A DNA stretch of 64,000 nucleotides, from contig JBJDYV010000027.1 of the NCBI GenBank assembly GCA_051867655.1, forward strand, positions 91,257-155,256, in the 5' to 3' direction. The stretch is from JAJPXI01 sp051867655. GTDB lineage: Bacteria > Bacillota > Clostridia > Oscillospirales > Oscillospiraceae. Numbering within the stretch: the first letter of the stretch is position 1; every line of letters begins with the position of its first letter. This document shows positions 1 through 8,105 of this stretch, one piece after another. Both the position numbers and the translations under genes were made by a program. Below the pieces are notes generated by a model that saw only the letters and a list, made by a program, of their open reading frames with translations, made no database searches and was not told the origin of the DNA.

Positions 1-1
1 T

Positions 2-373
2 GAATTCGTGACCACCGAGGCGGGCAACACCGGCTTCGTGTGCTATTCCCTGGGCAATTTCATCTCCTCCCAGACCTACGAGTACACCGACACCACAGTG
101 CTGCTGAACCTGGAGCTGAAAAAGGATCTTGTGACCGGCGAAACCACCGTGGAGAGCGTCAGCTATGTTCCCTTCTATATGCTCAACAAGGGGCAGAAGA
201 TCAACGGCGAGCGCATGGTGCTGCTGGATGTGTACGCCGCCATGGAGGAGTATGAGAGCGGCGACAAGACCACTGTCACCGACGCGGTCTATCAGAAGCT
301 GCAGAAGGCCCTGAACGACTGCCACACCATATTGGGCGCGGAGGGAGACCTGCAGGCGGAAGATCCGACATAA
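2..373 (+). CDS. CapA/PgsA-family protein, C-terminal fragment
   Basis: The reading frame is open from the window edge (codons from base 2) to a TAA at 371-373, so the 5' part of the gene is missing. The visible ~123 residues include YSLGNFISSQ, which matches the conserved C-terminal GNF motif of the CapA (poly-gamma-glutamate synthesis, PGA_cap) metallophosphoesterase-like family. The segment after it is the usual beta-rich tail. In this family the protein is typically membrane- or wall-associated; many clostridial members are not linked to real capsule synthesis, so the name gives only the fold. A promoter and riboswitch for the next gene start 21 bases after the stop, so this is the end of its transcription unit. 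No signal peptide or N-terminal domain can be judged. Confidence 0.75.
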   Translation, partial: EFVTTEAGNTGFVCYSLGNFISSQTYEYTDTTVLLNLELKKDLVTGETTVESVSYVPFYMLNKGQKINGERMVLLDVYAAMEEYESGDKTTVTDAVYQKLQKALNDCHTILGAEGDLQAEDPT

Positions 374-394
374 AGCAAGAAAAAATTTTAAAGC

Positions 395-423
395 TTGACA
401 AACCTCCCTTCCAGTGGTATAGT
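395..423 (+). promoter_or_regulatory. sigma-A promoter for glycine riboswitch transcript
   Basis: TTGACA at 395-400, a 17-base spacer and TATAGT at 418-423. Predicted start near 430, just before the first glycine aptamer. Confidence 0.8.
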
Positions 424-432
424 CATCTGCAC

Positions 433-632
433 AATCAAATAGCGACAAGCGAAGTCTGCAGGAAAAAGCCGGTTGGCTTACCGAAGGAGCGAAACTCTCA
501 GGTGTTCCCCGCGGGGAATGAGGACTGTAGATGGATGTGGCTCTGGAGAAGTCCCCTCCGCGGGGATGCCGAAGGTGCAAAGCGCAGCCAATGGCGGCGG
601 CGCGAATCTCTCAGGCAAAAGGACAGAGTGAT
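433..632 (+). promoter_or_regulatory. tandem glycine riboswitch
   Basis: Two consecutive aptamer cores can be read. The first has CCGAAGGAGCGAAACTCTCA near 480-500, the second has CCGAAGGTGCAAAGC near 569-583 and AATCTCTCAGGCAAAAGGACA near 605-626. These match the conserved core of the glycine riboswitch, which usually occurs as a cooperative tandem pair. Two terminator-like hairpins follow before the symporter start. The RNA most likely couples glycine level to expression of the downstream AGCS transporter. Whether it acts as an on or off switch cannot be read with certainty; glycine riboswitches upstream of transporters occur in both forms. Confidence 0.88.
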
Positions 633-640
633 GAAACAAC

Positions 641-676
641 AGCGGCTGGACGCATAGCGTCCGCTCCGTTTTTGTG
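641..676 (+). terminator. hairpin 1 of riboswitch expression platform
   Basis: GGACGC/GCGTCC stem with flanking AGCGG and CCGCT, followed by CCGTTTTTG. It lies directly after the second glycine aptamer and could be the switched terminator. Confidence 0.5.
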
Positions 677-687
677 TTGTATTCAGA

Positions 688-727
688 GCCAGATCAGGCG
701 TGGAGAGGCGCCGGTCTGGCTTTTTCG
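688..727 (+). terminator. hairpin 2 upstream of symporter
   Basis: GCCAGATCAGGCG pairs with CGCCGGTCTGGC, followed by TTTTT. This is a strong intrinsic terminator between the riboswitch and the gene start, so it is probably part of the expression platform. Confidence 0.7.
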
Positions 728-760
728 TTTGCCGCAAATTTAAGAGAAGGGGAAATTGAC

Positions 761-2188
761 ATGATCGCATCCATCGAATCAGCATTGTATCCCATCGTCG
801 TCAACATCAACAACTACCTGTCCAGCTACATTCTCATCGTCCTGCTCATCGGCGTAGGCCTGTTCTACTCCATCCGCACCCGTTTCGTCCAGGTGCGCTG
901 CTTCGGCGAGGGCATGCGGAAGGTCTTCGGAAACCTGTCCCTGCGGGGCGGCAAGCAGAAAAGCGGCATGAGTTCCTTCCAGGCTCTGGCCACCGCCATC
1001 GCCGCCCAGGTGGGCACCGGCAACATCGTCGGCGCCTCCGGCGCGATCCTGACCGGCGGCCCCGGCGCCATCTTCTGGATGTGGATCATCGCCTTCCTGG
1101 GCATGGCCACCATCTACGCGGAGGCCACCCTGGCCATCAAGACCCGCCAGGCAGATGCCGACGGCAACATCCACGGCGGCCCCGTGTACTACATCACCAC
1201 CGCCTTCAAGGGCAAGTTCGGCAAGTTCCTGGCCGGCTTCTTCGCCGTGGCCATCATCCTGGCCCTGGGCTTCTTCGGCTGCATGGTCCAGTCCAACTCC
1301 ATCGGCTCCACCTTTGAAAATGCTTTCCACATCCCCTCCTGGATCGTGGGCATCGTTCTGGTCATCATCTGCGCCATCATCTTCCTGGGCGGCGTACAGC
1401 GCCTGGCCGCTGTCACCGAGAAGATCGTTCCCGTCATGGCCTGCATCTTCCTGCTGGGCGGCCTTGTGGTCCTGATCGCCCGCATCAAGTACATCCCCGC
1501 CACCATCGGCATGATCTTCAAGTACGCCTTCCAGCCCCAGGCGATCCTGGGCGGCGCCTTCGGTGCCGGCATCAAGGCCGCCATCAGCCAGGGTGCCAAG
1601 CGCGGCCTGTTCTCCAATGAGGCCGGTATGGGTTCCACCCCCCACGCCCACGCCCAGGCCAATGTGAAGGACCCCCACGACCAGGGCGTGGTCGCCATGA
1701 TCGGCGTGTTCATCGACACCTTTGTGGTCCTGACCCTGAATGCTCTGGTCATCATCTCCACCCTGTACACCAAGGACGGCCCGCTGGCTGGCGGTTATGT
1801 GGGCGCTGTCACCGAGACCATCGGCAAAGCCAATCTGGCCCAGACCGCGTTCGGTTCCGTTTTCGGCTCTGGCTTCGGTGCGATCTTCGTGGCCGTCTGC
1901 CTGTTCTTCTTCGCGTTCTCCACCGTTCTCAGCTGGAATATGTTCGGCAAGATCAACGTGGTGTACCTCTTCGGCAAAAAGAATCCCAAGCTCTGCACCA
2001 CCATCTACACCATCATCGGCCTGATCTTCGTCTTCCTGGGCACCATGATGTCCAACGACCTGGTCTGGGAGCTGACCGATGCTTTCAACTATCTGATGGT
2101 CATTCCCAACGCCATCGCCCTGTTCGCCCTGTCCGGCATGGTGGTCAGCGTTGTGAAGAATCGGGACAACACCCTTCAAAAGCATTAA
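761..2188 (+). CDS. AGCS-family alanine/glycine:cation symporter
   Basis: A 475-residue polytopic inner-membrane protein that imports a small neutral amino acid with Na+ or H+. Family signatures are visible: GTGNIVGASGAILTGGPGA and FWMW near residues 84-110, and SNEAGMGSTPHAHA near 282-295. There are about ten hydrophobic segments. The ATG at 761 is chosen because GAGAAGGGG lies before it; an in-frame upstream ATG at 674 would place the N-terminus inside the riboswitch hairpins. The tandem glycine riboswitch argues that glycine is the substrate, or that the carrier removes or supplies glycine. Codon use is strongly biased (GGC, CTG, ACC, ATC, AAG), as in highly expressed genes. A strong terminator follows. 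Confidence 0.93.
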   Translation: MIASIESALYPIVVNINNYLSSYILIVLLIGVGLFYSIRTRFVQVRCFGEGMRKVFGNLSLRGGKQKSGMSSFQALATAIAAQVGTGNIVGASGAILTGGPGAIFWMWIIAFLGMATIYAEATLAIKTRQADADGNIHGGPVYYITTAFKGKFGKFLAGFFAVAIILALGFFGCMVQSNSIGSTFENAFHIPSWIVGIVLVIICAIIFLGGVQRLAAVTEKIVPVMACIFLLGGLVVLIARIKYIPATIGMIFKYAFQPQAILGGAFGAGIKAAISQGAKRGLFSNEAGMGSTPHAHAQANVKDPHDQGVVAMIGVFIDTFVVLTLNALVIISTLYTKDGPLAGGYVGAVTETIGKANLAQTAFGSVFGSGFGAIFVAVCLFFFAFSTVLSWNMFGKINVVYLFGKKNPKLCTTIYTIIGLIFVFLGTMMSNDLVWELTDAFNYLMVIPNAIALFALSGMVVSVVKNRDNTLQKH

Positions 2189-2205
2189 AAGCATACCATG
2201 AAATA

Positions 2206-2248
2206 AACCCGGGTGGGCCGTTCCAAAAACGGCTCACCCGGGTTTTCC
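2206..2248 (+). terminator. intrinsic terminator after symporter
   Basis: AACCCGGGTGGGCCGTT pairs with AACGGCTCACCCGGGTT (one G-U pair) around a CCAAA loop; a TTTT run overlaps the end of the stem. It also lies just 3' of the convergent small gene. Confidence 0.85.
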
Positions 2249-2260
2249 TGTGATGTAAAG

Positions 2261-2470
2261 TTAAAGAACGAAGTCCTCGTCCCGGAGCTTTCCCAGCTCC
2301 AGGGCGGCGGGCATGGGAGGCACCCGCTTCAGGGGATCATACCGAAACGCGCGGCAGCTTCCCCCCGCGGAGACCACGCCCTTCTTCAGGCAGATCACCT
2401 GCTCCTCATCCAGAGCAGCGCCCCGTTTGCAATAGGCGCAGCGGGGTTCGATCTTCTTGGTGAACAGCAC
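2261..2470 (-). CDS. small conserved cysteine-containing protein
   Basis: A 69-residue protein with CAYCKRG near the N-terminus (residues about 11-17) and two further cysteines (VICLKKG and GSCRAFRYDPLKRVPP), suggesting a small metal-binding or zinc-ribbon-like fold. I do not recognise a named family, although short proteins with the FRYDPLKRVPP segment are common beside ylbJ in Oscillospiraceae as far as I recall. The GTG at 2470 has a good AAAGAGGGG ribosome binding site. An in-frame ATG at 2494 exists, but it lies next to a TATAAT hexamer (2499-2504 on the minus strand) and has no ribosome binding site. It is convergent with the symporter and downstream of ylbJ. Function unknown. Confidence 0.65.
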   Translation of the reverse strand: MLFTKKIEPRCAYCKRGAALDEEQVICLKKGVVSAGGSCRAFRYDPLKRVPPMPAALELGKLRDEDFVL

Positions 2471-2503
2471 GGAATTCCCCTCTTTCCCTCTCATTTAGAG
2501 ACA

Positions 2504-3685
2504 TTATACTACATGTCCGCGCCGTTTTCCACTGGTTTTTCGCACCGCCCGGGCCGCAATCACAAAAAAGGCCAACCAAACCACCCAGGCACACACGGTG
2601 GAGACCGTCAGAGCGGTGGCAAAGTCCAGAGAGGCGATCCCCTCCACCTGCTCCGCCAGATAGGCGGACACCTGGGCCTCCAGGGGAAACACGCGAACCA
2701 GCGCCCCCACAAACAGGGCGGACAGGCCGCCGTGGAGCATCTTGCCCGCCAGATAGGTGCGCACCGACAGGCCGCTGCCGCCCAGGAAGGAGAGCACCTG
2801 ACAGTGGACGGAGATGCCCGCCCACCCCAGCATAAAGGCCGCCATGGACAGCCGCCCGGACAGGGAGCCGTCCCCCACCAGGGACCACACGCCGGAGGAG
2901 ATCTCCAGCACGCCGGTCAGCAGCCGCTCCCCCCATTGCTCGGTCATACCCAGGGGGGACAGCAGGGTGCTCAGCGCCCCCGCCAGGGCAGGTAAAGCCC
3001 CTGACACGATGAGCATCCGGATGACCACGGTAAAAAACACCACAAAGGCGCAGATATTGAGGGTACTCAGAAAGGAATTTTTTACCGAGCCGGTGAACGC
3101 CGCGCTCAGGCGCTGGGCCTGAAAATTCAGGCGTCCGCCCTCTTCCCCGCCCCGCTCCCCGCGCTTGTAGAAGCGGAACAGGATACCGATACACAGGGAG
3201 GCCGCCGCATGGGCCAGATAGAGCAGCACGCCCACCCGGCTGCTGGAAAAGATCCCCGCTCCCACCACGCCCAGAATAAAGGCCGGGCCGGAGTTGTTGC
3301 AGAAGGCCAGCAGGCGCTCGGCCTCGGTCTTGGTACACATGCCTTTTTCATACAAGGAGATGGCCGTCCGCGCCCCCACGGGGTAGCCGCCGATGAACCC
3401 CAACGCCACGGCGGAGGCGCAGGAGCCGGGCACGTTGAACAGGGGGCGCATGATCCTCTCCAGAGCGCGCCCCACATAGCCCGCCAGCCCCAGCTCCACC
3501 ACCAGGCTGGACAGGACGAAGAAGGGGAACAGCGACGGAATGATCACGTTATAACAGAGCTGCAGGCCGGTCTTCGCGGCGTCCATGGACTGCTGCGGCC
3601 AGACCACCAGCGCCAGCGTGGCCGCCAGCAGCACCAACCCCAGCAGTAAATCCCGCGCCCACTGCCGGGATAAAATTCTGGACAT
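2504..3685 (-). CDS. ylbJ: sporulation integral membrane protein YlbJ
   Basis: A 393-residue protein with eight or more hydrophobic segments and the nucleoside-recognition/Gate domain pattern. GFIGGYPVGARTA near residues 97-109 is typical of YlbJ, which in Bacillus subtilis is expressed in the mother cell and needed for cortex formation and spore heat resistance. The start ATG at 3685 has GGGAGGTGA upstream; a GTG two codons earlier is possible. It is transcribed divergently from the membrane protein at 3814. A TATAAT-like element lies at about 3710-3715 on the minus strand but no clear -35 is seen, which would fit a sporulation sigma factor (inference). It supports the view that this host makes endospores. 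Confidence 0.88.
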   Translation of the reverse strand: MSRILSRQWARDLLLGLVLLAATLALVVWPQQSMDAAKTGLQLCYNVIIPSLFPFFVLSSLVVELGLAGYVGRALERIMRPLFNVPGSCASAVALGFIGGYPVGARTAISLYEKGMCTKTEAERLLAFCNNSGPAFILGVVGAGIFSSSRVGVLLYLAHAAASLCIGILFRFYKRGERGGEEGGRLNFQAQRLSAAFTGSVKNSFLSTLNICAFVVFFTVVIRMLIVSGALPALAGALSTLLSPLGMTEQWGERLLTGVLEISSGVWSLVGDGSLSGRLSMAAFMLGWAGISVHCQVLSFLGGSGLSVRTYLAGKMLHGGLSALFVGALVRVFPLEAQVSAYLAEQVEGIASLDFATALTVSTVCAWVVWLAFFVIAARAVRKTSGKRRGHVV

Positions 3686-3759
3686 CCCCACTCACCTCCC
3701 GATTCAAAAAAATTATATGCACCCCACGGGATGTCCCATTTGAAATATTTAAAAAAATC

Positions 3760-3790
3760 TTGACCTTCCCCCAAATGTAAGGTTTATACT
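3760..3790 (+). promoter_or_regulatory. possible promoter for 3814 gene
   Basis: TTGACC at 3760-3765 and TATACT at 3785-3790, with a spacer of 19 bases, longer than the ideal 17. Confidence 0.45.
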
Positions 3791-3813
3791 GGATTCAGAA
3801 AAGGAGGGGTGTC

Positions 3814-4593
3814 ATGATGAAACAAAAGTGGCTTGATCTGACCCGGCCCCAGCGGGTCATGATTTTGATCCAGGCCGTTCTGATTCTGCTGTTTCTGATC
3901 CTATACTGTGCCGTGGGCCGCCAGCAGGTCATTCCATACCAGGACGAATACCTGCGCTGCCGCACGGCCGGCGGGGTCACGACATACTCCGGAAAGATCG
4001 GCGGCCAAAAAGCCGTATTCACCGTCTCCCCCGGCCCTGTGGTGGAATATGCTTGGGGGGATACCCATTTTGGGCCCTATACCATCGTGCTCGACCCCGC
4101 GGCCGTTTCCGACAGCAGCGTTTTTGCCGGCAAGCTGATTGGAGTGGAGGTATGGGAAAAGGATACTCTGCTGTTCCGGGGCGGCTATCTGCCGGGCAGC
4201 ACGGTTTTCCCCCTGTTCGACGAAAACGGTGAAAACTATATTCCGGGCCTGGACGATCCCGATTCCTTCATCCGGGTGGAGGTCGCTGGAAGCGAAAAAA
4301 CGGCGGCCGACTATGCGCCCGGCGTTACCACCATCCTCCGGGTGGCCCTGGAGCCTGACGAGGTCCAGCGGGGCTCCTTCGGAATCTTTCTGCTGGGTGT
4401 GCTTATCTGCGTGCTCTGCGCCTTCTCCATTCTGTACGCCGACGCCCTGTTCCGCTTCCAGTTGAGCTTCCGTATTCAGGACCCCGAGGACGCCGAGCCC
4501 TCCGGCTGGGAACTGTTCTCCCGGTGGATCGGCTGGATCGCGATCACCATCGCGGCCCTGGTCATTTTCATCATCGGCCTGAATTGCGGGTAA
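3814..4593 (+). CDS. hypothetical two-TM membrane protein
   Basis: A 259-residue protein of unknown function. An N-terminal hydrophobic segment (about residues 15-34, VMILIQAVLILLFLILYCAV) is followed by a roughly 150-residue polar domain, then two hydrophobic segments near the C-terminus (about 188-206 and 235-256). This suggests an extracytoplasmic sensing or binding domain held by the membrane helices. No catalytic motif was recognised. The ribosome binding site AAAAGGAGGGG precedes ATG at 3814 (a second ATG follows directly). It forms its own unit, with a possible promoter upstream and a strong bidirectional terminator downstream. Similar orphan proteins are common in Oscillospiraceae, but I cannot name a family. 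Confidence 0.7.
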   Translation: MMKQKWLDLTRPQRVMILIQAVLILLFLILYCAVGRQQVIPYQDEYLRCRTAGGVTTYSGKIGGQKAVFTVSPGPVVEYAWGDTHFGPYTIVLDPAAVSDSSVFAGKLIGVEVWEKDTLLFRGGYLPGSTVFPLFDENGENYIPGLDDPDSFIRVEVAGSEKTAADYAPGVTTILRVALEPDEVQRGSFGIFLLGVLICVLCAFSILYADALFRFQLSFRIQDPEDAEPSGWELFSRWIGWIAITIAALVIFIIGLNCG

Positions 4594-4611
4594 CAGACGC
4601 CACAAAAAGTT

Positions 4612-4646
4612 CGCCCCTTACGGCTTTGCCGTAAGGGGCGGTTTTC
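4612..4646. terminator. bidirectional intrinsic terminator
   Basis: CGCCCCTTACGG / CCGTAAGGGGCG stem between convergent genes, with GGTTTTCATTTT on the plus side and an AAAAAG run at 4604-4609 giving Ts for the minus strand. Confidence 0.85.
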
Positions 4647-4654
4647 ATTTTGAT

Positions 4655-5173
4655 TCAGTCTTCATCCTTCGCGGCGTCATACACCTGGCGGCCGCTGCTC
4701 TGGGCGGGCTGTCCGGCGCCTGCGGCGGCGCGGAACCGGGTGCGGGACTGCTTGATTTCCTCATACGCCTCGGCCACGGCCTCCTCAGTGCGCCGCAGGG
4801 CGTCCTCACAGTACTCATTGGCCGCCCGGCGCAGCTCCCGGCCGCGCTCCTCGGCCACCCGGATCATCTCGCTGCTCTTCTGGCGGGCCTGGGCCAGCAG
4901 CTGGTCCTCCGCCACGATCTGGCGGGCTTCCTCCTGGGCCTGCTTCTTCATGGCCTCCGCCTCGCGCTTGGCGGCGTTGATGTACTCCGTCCGGTTGTCC
5001 AGCAGCTTCTTGGCCTCCTTCAGCTCCATGGGAAACTGGGCGCGGATATCGTCAAGCAAATCCAGTGCGCGGTCGCGCTCGATCATGCATTTGTCCGAAC
5101 TCAGCGGCACATTTTTGGCCTCGTCAATCATCTCATACAGGATGTCCAGTAATTCTTCCACTCCGCTGGCCAT
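4655..5173 (-). CDS. coiled-coil protein, ATP synthase B/DivIVA-like
   Basis: A 172-residue, highly charged, alpha-helical protein. The middle (residues about 45-150) is rich in heptad-like runs of E, K, R, A and Q and predicts a long coiled coil, resembling the b subunit of F-type ATPase or DivIVA-like scaffolds. No membrane segment is visible, so it is probably not a true ATPase subunit. The start codon overlaps the stop of coaD by one base, so the two are translated together; this order is common in clostridial genomes. A role in cell-division or envelope scaffolding is plausible but is inference from fold alone. Confidence 0.75.
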   Translation of the reverse strand: MASGVEELLDILYEMIDEAKNVPLSSDKCMIERDRALDLLDDIRAQFPMELKEAKKLLDNRTEYINAAKREAEAMKKQAQEEARQIVAEDQLLAQARQKSSEMIRVAEERGRELRRAANEYCEDALRRTEEAVAEAYEEIKQSRTRFRAAAGAGQPAQSSGRQVYDAAKDED

Positions 5174-5667
5174 CAGGATTCCTCCTTACTTTTTTTGAAC
5201 TTGGCTTCCACGTCCGCAATGATCTCCCGGGGGACAAAATCGGACAGGTCGGCTCCGTACCGGGCCATCTCCTTGACCACGGTGGAACTTAAGTACGTAT
5301 ACTTCTCACTGGACGGGATAAAAAAGGTGTCCAGATTGGGATAGAGCTTGCGGTTGATGACCGCCATCTGGACCTCTTTTTCATAGTCGGAGACCGCGCG
5401 CAGGCCCTTGACCACCACCCGGGAACCCTTGCGCCGGGCATAGTCGGCCAGCAGCTCATTGGAGCAGTCCACTTCCACATTGCGCAGATTTTTGGTCACA
5501 CGCTGGATCAGGTCCACCCGCTCCTCGGGGGTAAACAGACCTTGCTTGCTGGAATTGACCATGACGCAGACGATCAGCTTGTCAAACGCCTGCGCAGCGC
5601 GCTTGATCACGTTCAAATGCCCCAGGGTAACGGGGTCAAAACTGCCGGGGTAGATGGCGGTTTTCAT
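5173..5667 (-). CDS. coaD: phosphopantetheine adenylyltransferase
   Basis: A 164-residue cytoplasmic enzyme of CoA biosynthesis that transfers AMP from ATP to 4'-phosphopantetheine, making dephospho-CoA. The N-terminal YPGSFDPVTLGH contains the nucleotidyltransferase T/HxGH motif (TLGH, residues 13-16), and SSEKYTYLSSTVVKE near 118-132 is the C-terminal ATP-binding segment. Length is as expected (about 160). It lies in the usual rsmD-coaD order with uvrC upstream; a 40-base gap separates it from rsmD. Confidence 0.97.
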   Translation of the reverse strand: MKTAIYPGSFDPVTLGHLNVIKRAAQAFDKLIVCVMVNSSKQGLFTPEERVDLIQRVTKNLRNVEVDCSNELLADYARRKGSRVVVKGLRAVSDYEKEVQMAVINRKLYPNLDTFFIPSSEKYTYLSSTVVKEMARYGADLSDFVPREIIADVEAKFKKSKEES

Positions 5668-5707
5668 ATATGCTCACACCGTTCTGCGGTAATGTCTTCA
5701 GCCTTGC

Positions 5708-6253
5708 TCAGTGCGCCTTGTGATACAGCGTCACCTTGATCTTACCGTACTTATAGTCTCTGCCCTTCTCATAGGGCGCCGCAAGATCAGGCAGTTCCTT
5801 ATCCAGCGGACTTTCGCAGACTATTATACCATGTTCCGACAAGATGTCAATTGCCGCGATGGTCTCCAAAGCGTTTTCCAGCATGGGGGTTTTGTAGGGC
5901 GGGTCCAGGAAAATCAGGTCGAATTTTTCCCGGCAGGAGCTTAAAAACGCCCGCCAGTCGCTCTGCACTACCCGGGCAGAGCCGGTAAAGCCCGTGGTCT
6001 CCAGATTCTGCCGGATGATGCTGACGGCGGCGGGAGCCAGGTCCACGAAGGTGACATGCTCCGCCCCCCGGGACAGGGCCTCGATGCCCATCTGCCCGGT
6101 GCCGCCGAACAGGTCAAGGACCTTCCGGCCCTCAATGTCGAACTGGATGATGTTGAAAACGGACTCCTTCACCTTGTCGGTGGTGGGCCGGGTGTCCAGG
6201 CCGGGCAGTTCTTTCAACCTGCGGCCCCGGGCCGTGCCGGAGATCACTCTCAT
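5708..6253 (-). CDS. rsmD: 16S rRNA (guanine-966-N2) methyltransferase
   Basis: A 181-residue SAM-dependent methyltransferase. N-terminal MRVISGTARGRRLKELPG and TRPTTDKVKESVFNII are signatures of RsmD. The SAM site motif DLFGGTGQMGIEALSRGA and the catalytic DPPY (in LIFLDPPYKTP) are intact. The family methylates G966 (E. coli numbering) of 16S rRNA on the assembled 30S subunit. The start overlaps the uvrC stop by four bases (ATGA), indicating translational coupling. Confidence 0.96.
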   Translation of the reverse strand: MRVISGTARGRRLKELPGLDTRPTTDKVKESVFNIIQFDIEGRKVLDLFGGTGQMGIEALSRGAEHVTFVDLAPAAVSIIRQNLETTGFTGSARVVQSDWRAFLSSCREKFDLIFLDPPYKTPMLENALETIAAIDILSEHGIIVCESPLDKELPDLAAPYEKGRDYKYGKIKVTLYHKAH

Positions 6254-8085
6254 GTTGTTTCCTCCTCGGTGGGTTTAAAGTATTCATAAACCGCCTGGGC
6301 GGTGCGCTTATCCACGGCCTTCTCCAGCTCGGCCAGGGAGGCGGCTTTGATCTTCTTGACGCTTTTGAAGTGCTTGAGCAGGTCGGCCCTCCGCTTGGGA
6401 CCCACACCGGGGATCTTGTCCAGCACCGAGCCCTTCACCTTCTGGGCGTGCTGGGCGCGGTTGAACTCAATGGCGAAGCGGTGGGTCTCCTCCTGGATGG
6501 TGCCGATCAGGGCAAACAGGGCCTGGTTCTGCTGAATACCGATCTCCCGCCCGTCGGGGGCGGCCAGGGCCCGGGTGCGGTGGCGGTCGTCCTTCACCAT
6601 GCCAAAGGTGGGGACGGACAGGCCCAGCGTACTCAAAGCGTCCACCGCCGTCTTCGCGTGGACGCTGCCGCCGTCGATGAGCAGCAGGTCGGGCTTCTCG
6701 TTCCAGTTCTCGTCCCCGTTTTTATAATGGGTGAACCGCCGGGTGATGACCTGGGCCATGGACGCGTAATCGTCCGGGCCGGTCATATCCTTTAGCTTGA
6801 AATGCTTGTAATCCCGCTTGCGGGGCTTGCCGTCCACAAACACGGTCATGGAAGCCACAATATCGTCCGCGCCGGTGTTGGAGATGTCAAAGGCCTCGAT
6901 CCGGCGGGGCGGCCCCTCCAGGCCCAGCAGTTTACCCAGGGCCTCCAGCAGCTTGTTGGTGCGCTCCTGGCGGGTGGTGGCGCGCTCCACTTCCTCCCGG
7001 GCGTTGGTGTTGGCCAGCTTGATCAGGTCCATCTTGGCACCCCGCTGGGGGGTGACCAGGTTCACCCGGCGCTCGGCCTGTTCCGACAGCATCCGGGTCA
7101 GAGGAACTTCGTCCTCCAGCTCGCAGGGCAGCAAAATTTGTTTGGGAAACTGGTTGCGGGGAGCGTAGAACTGGCGCACCAGGGCGGAGATGACTTCGGT
7201 GTCGTCCTCCTCCATGGGGGTCTCCATCAGCTCCCAGTCCTTGGCGGCCAGCTCACCGTCCACGAAGTGGAGCACCACGAAACAGCTCTTGGCCTCGCCC
7301 CGGTGAAAGCCCACCACGTCGGTGTCCGCCAAGGACCCGGCCAGCACCTTCTGCCGTTTGCCCAGCAGCTCAATAGCCTTGTAGCGGTCCCGCAGCTCGG
7401 CGGCCCGCTCGAAGCGCAGGTCCTCCGCCGCCTGTTCCATTTCGGCTAAAAGCTCGTCCCCCACCTCACGGAACTTGCCCTCCAACAGGCGGATGGCCTG
7501 GTCCATGGCCTCCCGGTACGCCTCCTGGGGCATCTCTGGGCGGCACCACCCGGCGCACTTGCCCAGGTGGTAGTTGAGACAGGGGCGCTCCTTGCCGATA
7601 TCCCGGGGGAATATCTTATTGCAGGAGGCCAGCTTCAGGGCGGAGCGCAGGGCGTCCACAATGTCCCAGGTGGCGCTGCGGCCGCCGTAGGGGCCGAAGT
7701 AGCGGGCCCCGTCGTCGTGGACCCGGTTGGACAGAGAAAAGCGGGGATACTCCTCATTCACCGCCAGGCGGATGTAGGGGTACCCCTTGTCGTCCTTGAG
7801 CAAAATGTTGTAATGGGGCTTGTGGCGCTTGATCAGGGAGTTTTCCAGTACCAGAGCCTCAAATTCCGAGTCGGCGATGATGACGTCAAAGTGGTCGATC
7901 TGGGCCACCATGGCCCGGGTTTTTTCCGTGTGGGAGGCCAAGTTGGCGAAGTACTGAGAAACTCTGTTTTTCAGCGCCTTGGCCTTGCCCACATAGATGA
8001 CCTCGTTTTTGGCGTTCTGCATGATATACACGCCGGGCTTCATGGGGAGGCTGTGGGCCTTTTCTTTCAGTTCGTCGAAGGTCAT
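6250..8085 (-). CDS. uvrC: excinuclease ABC subunit C
   Basis: A 611-residue nucleotide excision repair nuclease that incises on both sides of a lesion after UvrAB loading. Domains in order: GIY-YIG nuclease at the N-terminus (KPGVYIMQNAKNEVIYVGKA, about 15-34), UVR domain near 200-240 (LRFERAAELRDRYKAIELL), an RNase H-like C-terminal nuclease (DLLLIDGGSVHA) and a helix-hairpin-helix pair at the end (DKIPGVGPKRRADLLKHF). The ATG at 8085 with AAGGAGGG upstream is the correct start; the open frame extends much further upstream without a plausible N-terminus. It lies between an EcsC-family gene and rsmD in a minus-strand operon. Confidence 0.97.
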   Translation of the reverse strand: MTFDELKEKAHSLPMKPGVYIMQNAKNEVIYVGKAKALKNRVSQYFANLASHTEKTRAMVAQIDHFDVIIADSEFEALVLENSLIKRHKPHYNILLKDDKGYPYIRLAVNEEYPRFSLSNRVHDDGARYFGPYGGRSATWDIVDALRSALKLASCNKIFPRDIGKERPCLNYHLGKCAGWCRPEMPQEAYREAMDQAIRLLEGKFREVGDELLAEMEQAAEDLRFERAAELRDRYKAIELLGKRQKVLAGSLADTDVVGFHRGEAKSCFVVLHFVDGELAAKDWELMETPMEEDDTEVISALVRQFYAPRNQFPKQILLPCELEDEVPLTRMLSEQAERRVNLVTPQRGAKMDLIKLANTNAREEVERATTRQERTNKLLEALGKLLGLEGPPRRIEAFDISNTGADDIVASMTVFVDGKPRKRDYKHFKLKDMTGPDDYASMAQVITRRFTHYKNGDENWNEKPDLLLIDGGSVHAKTAVDALSTLGLSVPTFGMVKDDRHRTRALAAPDGREIGIQQNQALFALIGTIQEETHRFAIEFNRAQHAQKVKGSVLDKIPGVGPKRRADLLKHFKSVKKIKAASLAELEKAVDKRTAQAVYEYFKPTEEETT

Positions 8086-8105
8086 AAAACCCTCCTTGCG
8101 GGCGT

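Noticed and set aside
779..2194. Long minus-strand open frame (471 codons) antisense to the symporter
   Set aside because: Its product is a low-complexity Gly/Asp/His/Gln-rich string, typical of the mirror frame of a high-GC gene with biased third positions; no ribosome binding site or family match.
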